In this document: positions 43,741 to 53,896 of the stretch, piece after piece | Position numbering within the stretch: position 1 is the stretch's first letter | Layout of the letters: each line of letters opens with the position of its first letter | Origin: [Clostridium] asparagiforme DSM 15981 | GTDB taxonomy: Bacteria; Bacillota; Clostridia; Lachnospirales; Lachnospiraceae | Assembly: GCA_025149125.1 (NCBI GenBank) | Contig: CP102272.1 | Span: 2,480,001-2,544,000, forward strand | Direction: 5' to 3' | Length of the DNA: 64,000 nt | Program-made: the position numbers and the translations under genes | The notes under the pieces: model-generated | Seen by the model: only the letters and a program-made list of their open reading frames with translations | Databases searched by the model: none | Told to the model about the DNA's origin: nothing

Positions 43741-44625
43741 ATGAATGGAGCAGATTTGAGTTTTGTCAATCTGGGAATTACCATAGACCACCTGCGCAAC
43801 AGCGTGACGATTTTTGGGTTCCGCATCGCATTTTACGGAATCATCATCGGGCTGGGGATGCTGGCGGGCATCTGCGTTGCTTTGTCCGACGCCAAGCGCA
43901 GGGGGCAGGACCCGGACATGTACCTGGATTTTGCACTGTACGCCATTATCATTTCCATTATTGGTGCGAGAGCCTACTATGTGATTTTTGACTGGGACAA
44001 TTATAAGGACAACCTGCTGCAGATTTTTAACCTGCGTGCGGGCGGCCTGGCCATCTACGGCGGCGTCATCGGCGCGGCCCTGACCCTGATCGTGTTCACC
44101 AAGGTGCGCAAGCAGTCCTTTTTCTCCATGGCGGACAGCGGCGTTCTGGGTCTGATCACCGGTCAGATCATCGGACGGTGGGGGAATTTTTTCAACTGCG
44201 AGGCCTTCGGCGGCTTCACGGACAACCTGTTAGCCATGCGCATCAAGATGAGCCTGGTGAATCCTTCCATGATCTCCCAGGAGCTGGTGGACAAGCAGAT
44301 CGTGGAAAACGGAGTGGCTTATATTCAGGTACACCCCACCTTTTTCTATGAGTCCATGTGGAATCTGGGTGTGCTGGCCTTTATGCTGTGGTACCGCAAG
44401 CGCAAGAAGTTTGAAGGCGAGATGCTCTGGATTTACTTTTTGGGCTACGGCCTGGGGCGGGTGTGGATCGAGGGCTTGCGCACGGATCAGTTAAAGATTC
44501 CGGGCACAGGGATGGCCGTGTCCCAGCTCCTCTCCGCGGCGCTGGTCTGCGTGGCAGCGGCCGTGATTGTGACCCGCCACCGGAAGCTGAAGGCGGAAAA
44601 AGAGAACGTGCGGTCAGAATCTTAA
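43741..44625 (+). CDS. lgt: Prolipoprotein diacylglyceryl transferase
   Basis: 294 aa, about seven helices. Transfers diacylglycerol from phosphatidylglycerol to the lipobox Cys. Signature GQIIGRWGNFFNCEAFGG (with essential Arg and Asn) and catalytic HPTFFYES. ATG 43741 lies behind AAAGGAG. It serves the lipoproteins encoded here (sugar-binding protein, the 34.6-kb lipoprotein) among others. Confidence 0.93.
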   Translation: MNGADLSFVNLGITIDHLRNSVTIFGFRIAFYGIIIGLGMLAGICVALSDAKRRGQDPDMYLDFALYAIIISIIGARAYYVIFDWDNYKDNLLQIFNLRAGGLAIYGGVIGAALTLIVFTKVRKQSFFSMADSGVLGLITGQIIGRWGNFFNCEAFGGFTDNLLAMRIKMSLVNPSMISQELVDKQIVENGVAYIQVHPTFFYESMWNLGVLAFMLWYRKRKKFEGEMLWIYFLGYGLGRVWIEGLRTDQLKIPGTGMAVSQLLSAALVCVAAAVIVTRHRKLKAEKENVRSES

Positions 44626-44645
44626 ATTGACCGTTCAGAACGATT

Positions 44646-44684
44646 TCCCCCACCTGTCCCCCACTTTTGGGACTGTGTGGGGGA
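44646..44684 (+). terminator. Hairpin after lgt
   Basis: TCCCCCAC (44646-44653) pairs with GTGGGGGA (44677-44684), with a nested TCCC/GGGA inner pair. Only a short T run follows, so termination strength is uncertain. Confidence 0.5.
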
Positions 44685-44850
44685 GGTTTATGTTCCGCCT
44701 TGAAAGTGGGGGGAAAACCCAATATCGTCCAGGGAAAAACTGGATAAGGCCTACATCTAGTATATTTTTTTGAGAATTTCCCATATTTAGAAGCAGTTGC
44801 AAAACTCCTTGCAGCTGCTTTATTTTTTTTTACTTTTTCTTTAAAAATCC

Positions 44851-44943
44851 TTGCCATTTCCCAGAATCTGTACTATTATGGACATACAAGTGGTAGAAAG
44901 TGGTGCAAAGTGGTAGAGGATGGTTGTTAAGTGGATGAAGTGG
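44851..44943 (+). promoter_or_regulatory. dcw-cluster promoter with MraZ boxes
   Basis: TTGCCA (44851-44856) and TATTAT (44874-44879), 17-bp spacer. Downstream, AAGTGG repeats start at 44888, 44898, 44908, 44929 and 44938: three at exact 10-bp spacing, then two 9 bp apart. Tandem (A)AAGTGG boxes are the known MraZ operator, so MraZ probably represses its own operon from here. The remainder of the 382-bp gap has no gene. Confidence 0.85.
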
Positions 44944-45007
44944 GGGTTTCGGATTATCCCCCACGGCCCATCCGCGTACCGCGGTGATGTACGGCAGGTG
45001 ATGAGCT

Positions 45008-45433
45008 ATGTTCATGGGTGAGTACAATCATACAGTTGACTCGAAGGGGCGCTTGATCGTTCCCTCGAAGTTCAGAGAGCAGTTGGGCGATGAATTCGTT
45101 GTGACGAAGGGCCTGGACAACTGCCTTTTTGTGTATGAGAATTCCGAGTGGGCAAAACTGGAAGAAAAGCTCCGCACCTTACCCCTTACAAACACCGCCG
45201 CCCGTAAGTTTTCACGTTTCCTGCTCGCAGGAGCTACCACCTGTGAAGTGGACAAGCAGGGCAGAATTCTGCTGCCGGCCATCCTCAGGGAGTTCGCCGG
45301 CATCGAGAAGGATTCCGTGCTGGTCGGAGTCGGCAGCCGCATCGAAATCTGGAGCAAGGAACGGTGGCTGGAAGCCAATACGTTTGACGATATGGAAGAG
45401 ATTGCGGAGCATATGGAAGGTTTGGGAATCTGA
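45008..45433 (+). CDS. mraZ: Transcriptional regulator MraZ
   Basis: 141 aa with two AbrB-like/SpoVT halves: [24 protein letters not shown] at the N-terminus ([18 protein letters not shown]) and the second [21 protein letters not shown]. Both carry the DxxGR motif. Forms a ring that binds tandem AAGTGG boxes upstream. First gene of the dcw cluster; its stop overlaps the rsmH start. Confidence 0.95.
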   Translation: MFMGEYNHTVDSKGRLIVPSKFREQLGDEFVVTKGLDNCLFVYENSEWAKLEEKLRTLPLTNTAARKFSRFLLAGATTCEVDKQGRILLPAILREFAGIEKDSVLVGVGSRIEIWSKERWLEANTFDDMEEIAEHMEGLGI

Positions 45434-46374
45434 TGGAAGAGTTGAAATTTGGACATACATCGGTGCTCCTGTATGAGACGGTGGGAAGCCTGAATATTAT
45501 CCCCGGCGGCTGCTATGTGGACGGCACCCTGGGCGGCGGCGGACATGCCCTGGAGGTCCTGAAGCGCTTGGGACACGGGCGTCTGATCGGCATCGACCAG
45601 GACGAGGACGCGATCCGCGCGGCGGGGCAGCGCCTGAAGGCATTTGCGGACAAGGTGACCATTGTGCGGGACAATTACCGGAACATCCGCTCCGTGCTGG
45701 AACAACTGAGTGTTGAGAAGGTGGACGGGATTTACCTGGACCTGGGCGTTTCCTCCTATCAGCTGGACACGCCGGAGCGGGGCTTTACCTACCGCGAGGA
45801 CGCGCCGCTGGATATGCGCATGGACCAGAGAAACGACCGGACCGCCGCGGACATCGTGAACGGTTACGGCGAGATGGAGCTGTACCGCATCATCCGTGAT
45901 TACGGCGAGGACCGTTTTGCAAAGAACATTGCCAAGCACATTGTGAGGGCCAGGGAGAACGCGCCCATTGAGACCACCGGCGAGCTGGCTGAGATCATAA
46001 AGGCCGCCATACCGGCCAAGGTCCGGGCCACAGGCGGACACCCCGCCAAGCGCACGTTCCAGGCCATCCGCATCGAGCTCAATCAGGAACTGACCGTGCT
46101 GGAACAGTCCATCGACACCATGATCGATCTGTTGAATCCCAGCGGAAGGCTGAGCATCATCACGTTCCACTCCCTGGAGGACCGCATCGTCAAGAAGCGT
46201 TTCCGGGAAAGCGAGCACCCGTGCATTTGCCCACCGGATTTTCCGGTCTGCGTGTGCGGACGTGTGAGCAGGGGGCGGGTCATCACCCGCAAGCCCATTC
46301 TTCCCTCCGAGGAGGAATTGGAGGTAAACAGCCGCTCCAAGAGCGCAAAATTGAGGGTTTTCGAGCGGGCGTAA
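45433..46374 (+). CDS. rsmH: 16S rRNA (cytosine-1402-N4) methyltransferase
   Basis: 313 aa. SAM-binding [33 protein letters not shown] and [13 protein letters not shown] are the RsmH (MraW) signatures. Overlaps mraZ by one base (TGATG), so translation is coupled. Confidence 0.95.
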   Translation: MEELKFGHTSVLLYETVGSLNIIPGGCYVDGTLGGGGHALEVLKRLGHGRLIGIDQDEDAIRAAGQRLKAFADKVTIVRDNYRNIRSVLEQLSVEKVDGIYLDLGVSSYQLDTPERGFTYREDAPLDMRMDQRNDRTAADIVNGYGEMELYRIIRDYGEDRFAKNIAKHIVRARENAPIETTGELAEIIKAAIPAKVRATGGHPAKRTFQAIRIELNQELTVLEQSIDTMIDLLNPSGRLSIITFHSLEDRIVKKRFRESEHPCICPPDFPVCVCGRVSRGRVITRKPILPSEEELEVNSRSKSAKLRVFERA

Positions 46375-46456
46375 AGGGCGTCCGTTCGTACAAAGGATAA
46401 AGTTGTAGGATTTTTAAGGATTTTCGGATTTTCAAAAAGGGAGGAGGAAAGGTGTT

Positions 46457-46993
46457 ATGGCTGCCAGAACACAGGCGTCCAGGGGACGCAATTACAGACA
46501 GATGAACCGTCAGGCTGCAGTTTCCTACAGGGACGGATATGTACACGGATCGGCTGTCCCGAAGCTGGAGCCGGCTTACGAGCCGGACAAAAGACAGCCC
46601 AGGCGCAAGCCTAAGAATGCGAACAGCGTGCGCAGCAACCAGAGGATTCGCCGCAACCAGGAAAAAGCACTGCATATGGATCTTCCGTATGTGATCATGC
46701 TGACCATCGCGTCGCTTTGCACCTTATACCTCTGTGTGAACTATCTGCATCTGCAGTCCTCCATCACGGGGCGGATGCATGCCATTGAACGGATGGAAGC
46801 GGACCTGGAGAAACAGCGCTCGGAGAACGACGCGTTGGAGACGGCCATCAACACCAGCGTGGATCTGAATCAGATTTATGAGATCGCCACCAAGGAGCTG
46901 GGGATGGTTTACGCCAACAAGAACCAGGTTCTGTTATTCGACAAGTCAGAAAGTGAGTATGTAAGACAGTATGAGGACATCCCGGAATACTAA
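46457..46993 (+). CDS. ftsL: Cell-division protein FtsL-like
   Basis: 178 aa with a long basic N-terminal cytoplasmic region (about 1-73), one membrane helix (LPYVIMLTIASLCTLYLCVNYL, about 75-96) and a coiled-coil extracytoplasmic tail (SITGRMHAIERMEADLEKQ...). The topology and the site between rsmH and the PBP genes identify it. It would work with FtsQ/DivIB and FtsB/DivIC at the septum. GGGAGGAGGAAAGG lies upstream. Confidence 0.85.
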   Translation: MAARTQASRGRNYRQMNRQAAVSYRDGYVHGSAVPKLEPAYEPDKRQPRRKPKNANSVRSNQRIRRNQEKALHMDLPYVIMLTIASLCTLYLCVNYLHLQSSITGRMHAIERMEADLEKQRSENDALETAINTSVDLNQIYEIATKELGMVYANKNQVLLFDKSESEYVRQYEDIPEY

Positions 46994-49490
46994 TTCAGGC
47001 AACCGGGGTGGCGGCCCCAATGGCGGCCCCCCCGGACCGAAGAATAAGAAACGTTCCGATAAAAAGGTATTTCAAAAATACATGCAGGAAAAGCTGGCAA
47101 TCACTGTTTTGGTGATTACGCTGGCTTTATTTGCATTAGTGATGGTGCTTTACCGGATTATCAGGGACAACAACGAGCAGTACAACAAGATCGTGCTGTC
47201 CCAGAGGCAGCAGCAATACGACAGCCGCATGATCCCGTACCGCCGCGGGGATATCGTGGACCGCAACGGCACCTACATCGCCAAGAGCGAGAAGGTGTAC
47301 AATCTGATCATCGACCCGGTGCAGATTCTCTATGACAAGGACCATTACCTGCAGCCCACCATCGACGCGCTGGTGCAGACCTTCGGTTACGACGCCGCGG
47401 AGCTGCAGAACCTGATCGAGGAGCGCAGCAAAAGTCCTTATGTGCGCTACAGCAAGGGCAGGCAGCTGAGCTACGATCAGAAGGCGGCTTTCGAACAGCT
47501 TCAGAAGGATACCAACGCGGCGTTTAAAGCCAGCGAGGACGACAACGAGTCCAAAAAACGGGTCAAGGGGATCTGGTTTGAGGACGAGTACCGCCGGGTA
47601 TACCCATACAATTCCATGGGCTGCAATGTCATCGGCTTTTCCGGCGGGGACGGCAGTACGGGCACCGGGGGCATTGAACAGTTTTACAACGATCAGCTCA
47701 CCGGCACCAACGGCCGGGAGTACGGCTACCTGGACGAGAACGCCAACCTGGAGGGCGTGATCAAACCGGCGGTCAACGGCAGGACCGTAGTGTCCACCAT
47801 TGACGTCAACATCCAGAATATTCTCCAAAAATACATCGACGAGTGGCAGACCACCGTGGGCAGCAATGTGACGGCAGCCATTGTCATGAACCCCAACAAC
47901 GGGGAGGTGCTGGCCATGGGCAGCACCCGCACCTTTGATCTGAACAATCCCAGGGAGTTAAACGGCTACACGGACGAGGAACTTCTGGAGCTGGGCAAAA
48001 AGGAGGCCGTGGCCGTTTACAAGCGGGAACACGGCGGGGAGAAGATTACCGAGGACCAGGTTCTGGACTACTACAGCCGGGAGGACGTGATCAGCTACGG
48101 CACCCAGGTGGCCTGGAACCAGATTTGGAGAAATTTCTGTGTCAGCGATACCTACGAGCCGGGTTCCCCCTCCAAGATCTTCACGGTGGCCGCCGGACTG
48201 GAGGAGGGCGTGCTGAAGGGCAACGAGTCCTTTGAGTGCACGGGCTTCAAACATGTGGCGGACCGGGATATTTACTGCGTGAAGCGGACCGGACACGGCT
48301 GGCTGAATGTACAGGAATCGCTGATGCAGTCCTGCAACGTGTGCCTGATGGATATGGCGGCCATGATCGGCGTGGACCGTTTCACCAAATACCAGGCCAT
48401 CTTCGGCTTCGGCGACAAGACGGGCATCGACCTGCCCGGCGAGGCGGACACCAGCGGTCTGGTCTACCACGCGGATAACATGGGTCCCACCGAGCTGGCC
48501 ACCAGCTCCTTCGGACAGGGCTTTAACTGTACCATGGTACAGATGGCTGCGGCCTACTGCTCCGTGATCAACGGCGGCTCTTACTATGAGCCCCACGTGG
48601 TGAAGCAGATTTTAAATGAACAGGGCTCCGTTGTGGAGCGCAAGGAGCCGGTGCTGGTGCGGGAAACCGTTTCCCAGTCCACCGCCAATTTCCTGAAACA
48701 GACCATGTTTGAGACTGTGGAAAATGGTACCGGCGGAGCCGCTGCGGTGGCCGGTTACGAGGTGGGCGGCAAGACGGGAACCGCCGAGCGTCTGCCCCGA
48801 AAAGACAAGAACTATCTGGTAAGCTTCGCGGGCTTCGCGCCGGTGGAGGATCCCCAGGTGTTCGTCTACGTGGTCATCGACGTGCCCAACTATCCGCCCG
48901 GGCCCCAGCAGGCCCACAGTTCCTACGCCAGCGCTATTTTCTCCAAGATTATGACGGAGACTCTTCCTTATTTAAATGTATTCCCCACCCAGGATCTGCC
49001 GGATGAGGAGAACGTGCAGGGCAGTCTGCCCGAGTCGGAGGGCATCAATGTAGGCGAAGACGGACAGGAGGGGGAGAGCGAGAGCGCACAGGAGCCTGAG
49101 ACCAAACAGTACGAGACCGACGAGTTTGTGGAGGGCGGCGAGGAAGCGGGCAGCGGACTGCCCGACAATGTCCCTGTGTCGGATGAGTCGGAAGGCGGGA
49201 ACGTGCTTCCCGCAGGAACCCAGACACGCCCGTCCGGGCAGGGGGCGAACCCGAACCAGTCCACCACGGCGGCGGACCCGGGGCGGGCTACGACGGCGGC
49301 AAATTCAAGCCGCACGACTGCGGCGGATCCGGGGCGCGCCACGACGGCGGCGAATTCCGGCCGAACCACGGCGGCGGACCCAGACCGTCCCACGGCCGCC
49401 TCCAGACCCGCAGAGGGCCGGCCGGAGGGAACCGAAAGCCCGGCTGAAAACGGTCCTGGGGAGACGATCCCGGTCAAGCCCGGGGACTGA
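46971..49490 (+). CDS. Class B penicillin-binding protein with repetitive C-terminal tail
   Basis: 839 aa. A single N-terminal membrane helix (about 44-65), a dimerisation domain and a transpeptidase. Active-site motifs: SPSK in EPGSPSKIFT, where most family members have STFK, but Ser and Lys are kept; SCN in MQSCNVCLMD; and KTGTAE. The likely septal transpeptidase (FtsI/PBP2B role). After the catalytic domain there are ~170 residues of acidic then Thr/Ala-rich sequence with 17-residue repeats, probably spanning the wall. Starts inside the end of ftsL (23-bp overlap) with only a weak ribosome site. Confidence 0.88.
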   Translation: MRTSRNTNSGNRGGGPNGGPPGPKNKKRSDKKVFQKYMQEKLAITVLVITLALFALVMVLYRIIRDNNEQYNKIVLSQRQQQYDSRMIPYRRGDIVDRNGTYIAKSEKVYNLIIDPVQILYDKDHYLQPTIDALVQTFGYDAAELQNLIEERSKSPYVRYSKGRQLSYDQKAAFEQLQKDTNAAFKASEDDNESKKRVKGIWFEDEYRRVYPYNSMGCNVIGFSGGDGSTGTGGIEQFYNDQLTGTNGREYGYLDENANLEGVIKPAVNGRTVVSTIDVNIQNILQKYIDEWQTTVGSNVTAAIVMNPNNGEVLAMGSTRTFDLNNPRELNGYTDEELLELGKKEAVAVYKREHGGEKITEDQVLDYYSREDVISYGTQVAWNQIWRNFCVSDTYEPGSPSKIFTVAAGLEEGVLKGNESFECTGFKHVADRDIYCVKRTGHGWLNVQESLMQSCNVCLMDMAAMIGVDRFTKYQAIFGFGDKTGIDLPGEADTSGLVYHADNMGPTELATSSFGQGFNCTMVQMAAAYCSVINGGSYYEPHVVKQILNEQGSVVERKEPVLVRETVSQSTANFLKQTMFETVENGTGGAAAVAGYEVGGKTGTAERLPRKDKNYLVSFAGFAPVEDPQVFVYVVIDVPNYPPGPQQAHSSYASAIFSKIMTETLPYLNVFPTQDLPDEENVQGSLPESEGINVGEDGQEGESESAQEPETKQYETDEFVEGGEEAGSGLPDNVPVSDESEGGNVLPAGTQTRPSGQGANPNQSTTAADPGRATTAANSSRTTAADPGRATTAANSGRTTAADPDRPTAASRPAEGRPEGTESPAENGPGETIPVKPGD
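49263..49399 (+). repeat. 51-bp minisatellite inside the PBP gene
   Basis: Two full 51-bp units (49263-49313, 49314-49364) and a partial third encode TTAADPGRATTAANSSR-type repeats. In-frame unit length means copy number can change without a frameshift. Confidence 0.8.
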
Positions 49491-49582
49491 CGGCCTGTTT
49501 TCGCCCGTCCAACCGAAATGTATCATAAAACCGCGGCTGTTCCAATATATTATTAACAATGATGGACGCCGGAGCAGCCGAT

Positions 49583-51379
49583 ATGTATACCAATCTTACC
49601 AGCCACCGAAAACGTACAGCCGTCCTGGGACTACTGATCAGCCTTGCGATGATCGTCCTCACAGGACGGCTTGGCTATCTCATGCTGTTCTGTTCCGAAC
49701 ACTACAGCCAGATGGCGGAGGATTTACACCAGAGAGAGCGGACGATCAAGGCGGCCAGGGGGCGCATCATCGATGCCAACGGCGTGGTGATCGCCGACAA
49801 CCGTACGGTCTGCACCATCTCCGTCATCCACAGCCAGATCACGGACCCGGAGCTGGTGGTCTCCACCCTCTGCGACAAGCTGGGTCTGGACCGGGAGCTG
49901 GTGCAGAAGAAAGTGGAAAAACGCAGCTCCAGGGAGATCATCAAGACAAATGTGGATAAGCCCCTTGGGGACGCCATCCGGGACTGCAAGCTGAACGGAG
50001 TCAAGGTGGATGAGGACTACAAGCGCTATTACCCCTACGACAGCCTGGCCTCCAAGGTCCTGGGCTTCACCGGAGGAGACAACCAGGGCATCATCGGCCT
50101 GGAGGTCAAATACGAGCCCTACTTGAAAGGGCGCAACGGAACCATTCTCACCATGACCGACGCCCGCGGCGTGGAGCTGGAAAATGCGGCCGAGGACCGC
50201 ATCGAACCCATTGCGGGCAACGACCTGAGGGTGAGTCTGGATGTGAATATTCAAAAATACGCCGAGCAGCTGGCCTACCAGGTGCTGGAGAAAAAGAACG
50301 CCAAGGCCGTGTCCATTATCGTCATGAACCCTCAGAACGGGGAGATCATGGCCATGGTAAACGCGCCGGAGTTCAACCTGAACGATCCCTTCACCCTGGA
50401 CCAGAACCTGCGAAGCGAAGCCCTGCGTCAGCAGGCGGCGGAGCGGGATCAAAATCTGGACGCGGCGGGCCGTCAGGACCTTCTCAATAAAATGTGGCGG
50501 AACCGCTGCATCAACGATACCTACGAGCCGGGCTCCACCTTCAAGATCATCACGGCGGCCGCAGGTCTGGAGGCGGGAGTGGTGAAGCTGACGGACCAGT
50601 TTTCCTGCCCGGGCTTTCGGGTGGTGGACGACCGGAAAATCCGCTGCCACAAGGTGGGAGGCCACGGCGGGGAGACCTTTTTGCAGGGCGCAATGAACTC
50701 CTGCAACCCGGTGTTTATCGACGTGGGGCTGCGGCTGGGCGTGGACAATTACTACAAGTATTTCACCCAGTTCGGCTTAAAGGGCAAGACCGGAATCGAT
50801 CTGCCCGGAGAGGCGGCCACCATCATGCACAAAAAGGAAAATATGGGAAATGTGGAGCTGGCCACCGTAGCCTTCGGCCAGTCCTTCCAGATCACGCCCA
50901 TGCAGCTGGTGACCACGGCGGCCTCCATCATCAACGGCGGCAACCGGGTGACACCCCATTTCGGGGTGGAGGCGGTGAGCGCGGACGGAACCTCGGTGCA
51001 CAAATTCACCTACCCGGTGAAGGAGGGCATCGTGTCCCCGGAAACCAGCGAGACCATGCGCTTTATTCTGGAACAGGTGGTGGCCGAGGGCAGCGGCAAG
51101 AAGGCCAAGGTGGAGGGATTTCGCATCGGCGGTAAAACCGCCACCTCGGAAAAACTTCCCAGAAGTTTAAAAAAATACATTTCCTCGTTCCTGGGCTTCG
51201 CGCCGGCCAATGATCCGAAGGTTATCGCGCTCATCACCATCGACGAGCCGGAGGGTATTTACTACGGAGGAACCATAGCAGCTCCGGTGGTCGGAGATCT
51301 GTTTAAGAATATATTGCCGTATCTGGGAATACCGGCAGAGGAGGAAGAATCTGTCTCGCCCTCCCCAAACGGTAGTTGA
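49583..51379 (+). CDS. spoVD: Class B penicillin-binding protein, SpoVD type
   Basis: 598 aa. N-terminal helix (about 13-33), dimerisation domain, transpeptidase with STFK in EPGSTFKIIT, SCN in MNSCNPVFID and KTATSE in place of KTGTxE, a variant I associate with clostridial SpoVD. Needed for spore cortex peptidoglycan in other species; here it has no PASTA domain. ATG 49583 follows CCGGAG; ATG 49559 is in frame but lacks a ribosome site. The distinct KTA and tandem placement with the first PBP suggest divided vegetative and sporulation roles. Confidence 0.8.
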   Translation: MYTNLTSHRKRTAVLGLLISLAMIVLTGRLGYLMLFCSEHYSQMAEDLHQRERTIKAARGRIIDANGVVIADNRTVCTISVIHSQITDPELVVSTLCDKLGLDRELVQKKVEKRSSREIIKTNVDKPLGDAIRDCKLNGVKVDEDYKRYYPYDSLASKVLGFTGGDNQGIIGLEVKYEPYLKGRNGTILTMTDARGVELENAAEDRIEPIAGNDLRVSLDVNIQKYAEQLAYQVLEKKNAKAVSIIVMNPQNGEIMAMVNAPEFNLNDPFTLDQNLRSEALRQQAAERDQNLDAAGRQDLLNKMWRNRCINDTYEPGSTFKIITAAAGLEAGVVKLTDQFSCPGFRVVDDRKIRCHKVGGHGGETFLQGAMNSCNPVFIDVGLRLGVDNYYKYFTQFGLKGKTGIDLPGEAATIMHKKENMGNVELATVAFGQSFQITPMQLVTTAASIINGGNRVTPHFGVEAVSADGTSVHKFTYPVKEGIVSPETSETMRFILEQVVAEGSGKKAKVEGFRIGGKTATSEKLPRSLKKYISSFLGFAPANDPKVIALITIDEPEGIYYGGTIAAPVVGDLFKNILPYLGIPAEEEESVSPSPNGS

Positions 51380-51404
51380 TTATTCCCGGAAAAAGACGTA
51401 TACT
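51376..51404 (+). promoter_or_regulatory. Internal promoter before mraY
   Basis: TTGATT (51376-51381) and TATACT (51399-51404), 17-bp spacer, starting at the stop codon of spoVD. Confidence 0.65.
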
Positions 51405-51505
51405 ATTTACTGTGGCGAACCAGGCCGAGTTTCCGAAAATTTCCAGATCGGACGGCCAAAGAGACACAAAATCTGACCATACATATGAAATTGAGGTGCC
51501 CCTAT

Positions 51506-52474
51506 ATGATTCATGAAACCATACTTGCAATTATTATCGCATTTGCCATAAGCGCGCTGCTGTGTCCCATTATCATACCCTTTCTGCACAAGCTGAAATT
51601 CGGCCAGCAGGTGCGCGACGATGGTCCCCAGGCCCATCTGAAGAAGCAGGGAACGCCCACCATGGGCGGCCTGATCATTCTCACCAGTATTATCATCACG
51701 TCCTTGTTCTATGTTTCCCGCTATCCCAAGGTGATCCCCGTGCTGTTCATGACGGTGGGCTTCGGGATCATCGGGTTCCTGGACGATTATATCAAGATCG
51801 TGATGAAGCGTTCCGAGGGCTTAAAGCCCATGCAGAAGCTGGTGGGACAGTTTGTGATCACAGGGATTTTCGCCTGGTATGTGGTGAACAGCGGCGAGGT
51901 GGGGACGGATATGCTGATCCCCTTCACCGGCGGTTTTGATCACGGGAAGTTTCTGCACCTGGGAATCCTGTTTGTGCCCGCCCTGTTTTTCATCGTGCTG
52001 GGCACGGACAACGGCGTGAACTTTACAGACGGCCTGGACGGCCTGTGCACCAGCGTGACCATTCTGGTAGCCACCTTCCTGACCATTGTGGCCATCGGGG
52101 AGAACGCGGGGATCAGTCCCATCACCGGAGCGGTGGTGGGGAGCCTGCTGGGTTTTCTGTTGTTTAACGTATACCCGGCAAAAGTGTTTATGGGGGATAC
52201 GGGATCGCTGGCCCTGGGTGGATTTGTCTCAGCCACGGTGTTTATGATGCGCATGCCCCTGTTTCTCCCGATTATCGGCTTCATCTACTTTGTGGAGGTG
52301 CTGTCGGTGATCATCCAGGTGACTTATTTTAAAAAGACGGGCGGGAAGCGTATTTTCCGTATGGCTCCGATCCATCACCATTTTGAGCTGGGCGGCTGGT
52401 CGGAGACGCGGGTGGTGGCGGTGTTTGCCATCGTGACCGCAATCCTTTGCCTGTTGGCGTATTTGGGGCTGTAG
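51506..52474 (+). CDS. mraY: Phospho-MurNAc-pentapeptide translocase
   Basis: 322 aa, ten helices. Makes lipid I. Signatures TPTMGGLIILT, FLDDYIKIVMKRSEGL (Asp pair) and NFTDGLDGLCT, MAPIHHHFELGGWSE. ATG 51506 has GAGGTG six bases upstream; the frame extends to 51485 without one. Confidence 0.95.
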   Translation: MIHETILAIIIAFAISALLCPIIIPFLHKLKFGQQVRDDGPQAHLKKQGTPTMGGLIILTSIIITSLFYVSRYPKVIPVLFMTVGFGIIGFLDDYIKIVMKRSEGLKPMQKLVGQFVITGIFAWYVVNSGEVGTDMLIPFTGGFDHGKFLHLGILFVPALFFIVLGTDNGVNFTDGLDGLCTSVTILVATFLTIVAIGENAGISPITGAVVGSLLGFLLFNVYPAKVFMGDTGSLALGGFVSATVFMMRMPLFLPIIGFIYFVEVLSVIIQVTYFKKTGGKRIFRMAPIHHHFELGGWSETRVVAVFAIVTAILCLLAYLGL

Positions 52475-52496
52475 ATAAGGTTAGGAGGTTGAACAA

Positions 52497-53855
52497 ATGA
52501 ACCAGAGTCAGAAAGTATTAGTTGCGGGAACCGGAATCAGCGGTATCGCGGCAGCCAAGCTTATTCTGGACAAGGGCGGAGAAGTGGTGCTTTACGACGG
52601 CAATGCCGGCCTGAACCCGGAAGAGGTGAAGGCCAAGGTGGGGGATAACGCCAAGCTGAGCCTGGTGCTTGGGGAGATCAAGCGCAGCGATCTGCTGGGC
52701 GTGGAGCTCTGCGTGATCAGTCCCGGGATTCCCCTGGACAGTCCGTTTGTGGCGGTGGTGGACGAGGCGAAGATTCCCATCATCGGGGAGTTGGAGCTGG
52801 CCTATCAGAGCAGCCTTGGGCGGCTTTTGGCCATCACGGGCACCAACGGCAAGACCACGACCACGGCGCTGACCGGCGAGATTTTAAAGGCCCAGTTCGA
52901 GGACGTGTACGTGGTGGGGAATATCGGCGAGCCCTACACCGCAAAGGTGGAGACCATGACTGCGGAGAGCGTCACCGTGGCGGAGGTTTCCAGCTTCCAG
53001 CTGGAAACGATTCTGGACTTCCGTCCGGAGGTCAGCGCGATCTTAAATATCACGCCGGACCATTTAAACCGTCACAAGACCATGGAGAACTACATTCAGA
53101 TCAAGGAGGCTATCACCTTAAACCAGACGGAGGAGGACGCCGTGGTGTTAAACTACGACGATCCGGTGCTGCGGGAATTCGGGGAGAGCGGGGAGTTAAA
53201 ACCCAGAGTGATCTGGTTTTCCAGCCGGGAGAAGCTGAAGGACGGCTTCTGCATGAACGGAGACACCATCGTGTACTGCAAGAGCGGCCGGGAGACGCCG
53301 GTGATCAACGTGCACAGCATGCACCTTCTGGGACGCCACAACTATGAGAACGTCATGGCTGCGGCTGCTATGAGTATGCAGATGGGCGTGCCCCTCGAGA
53401 AGATCACCCAGGTGATCCGGGACTTCCGCCCGGTGGAGCACAGGATCGAGTTCGTGCGGGAGCGGACCGGAGTCAAGTATTACAACGACTCCAAGGGAAC
53501 CAACCCGGACGCGGCGATCCAGGCGTTAAGAGCCATGCCCGGCCCCACCATCCTGATTGCGGGGGGATACGACAAGAACAGCGAGTACGACGACTGGGTG
53601 GCGGAATTTGAGGGCAAGGTACGTTATCTGATCCTCATCGGCCAGACCCGGGATAAGATCGCGGCCTGTGCGAAAAAGCACGGCTTCACGGAGATTATGT
53701 ACGCGGAGGATCTGCCCGAGGCGGTGCAGGTCAGCGCGGTGTACGCGGACACGGGAGATTATGTATTGCTGAGCCCCGCCTGTGCCAGTTGGGATATGTT
53801 CAAGAGCTTTGAGGAGCGGGGCGAGATTTTTAAAGAGTGCGTTATGAATTTATAA
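52497..53855 (+). CDS. murD: UDP-MurNAc-L-alanine:D-glutamate ligase
   Basis: 452 aa. N-terminal UMP-binding Rossmann region (VAGTGISGIAAAKL), ATP loop TGTNGKTTTTAL, NITPDHLNRH, and C-terminal YYNDSKGTNPDAA. Adds D-Glu to the peptide stem. TAGGAGG upstream. Confidence 0.95.
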   Translation: MNQSQKVLVAGTGISGIAAAKLILDKGGEVVLYDGNAGLNPEEVKAKVGDNAKLSLVLGEIKRSDLLGVELCVISPGIPLDSPFVAVVDEAKIPIIGELELAYQSSLGRLLAITGTNGKTTTTALTGEILKAQFEDVYVVGNIGEPYTAKVETMTAESVTVAEVSSFQLETILDFRPEVSAILNITPDHLNRHKTMENYIQIKEAITLNQTEEDAVVLNYDDPVLREFGESGELKPRVIWFSSREKLKDGFCMNGDTIVYCKSGRETPVINVHSMHLLGRHNYENVMAAAAMSMQMGVPLEKITQVIRDFRPVEHRIEFVRERTGVKYYNDSKGTNPDAAIQALRAMPGPTILIAGGYDKNSEYDDWVAEFEGKVRYLILIGQTRDKIAACAKKHGFTEIMYAEDLPEAVQVSAVYADTGDYVLLSPACASWDMFKSFEERGEIFKECVMNL

Positions 53856-53896
53856 GAGTCAGGCGCTACACAACCGTCGAGGGGAGGTAGTTATAC

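Noticed and set aside
46971..49490. Inactive PBP because STFK is absent
   Set aside because: SPSK still keeps the nucleophile Ser and the Lys of SxxK, and SCN and KTGT are intact.
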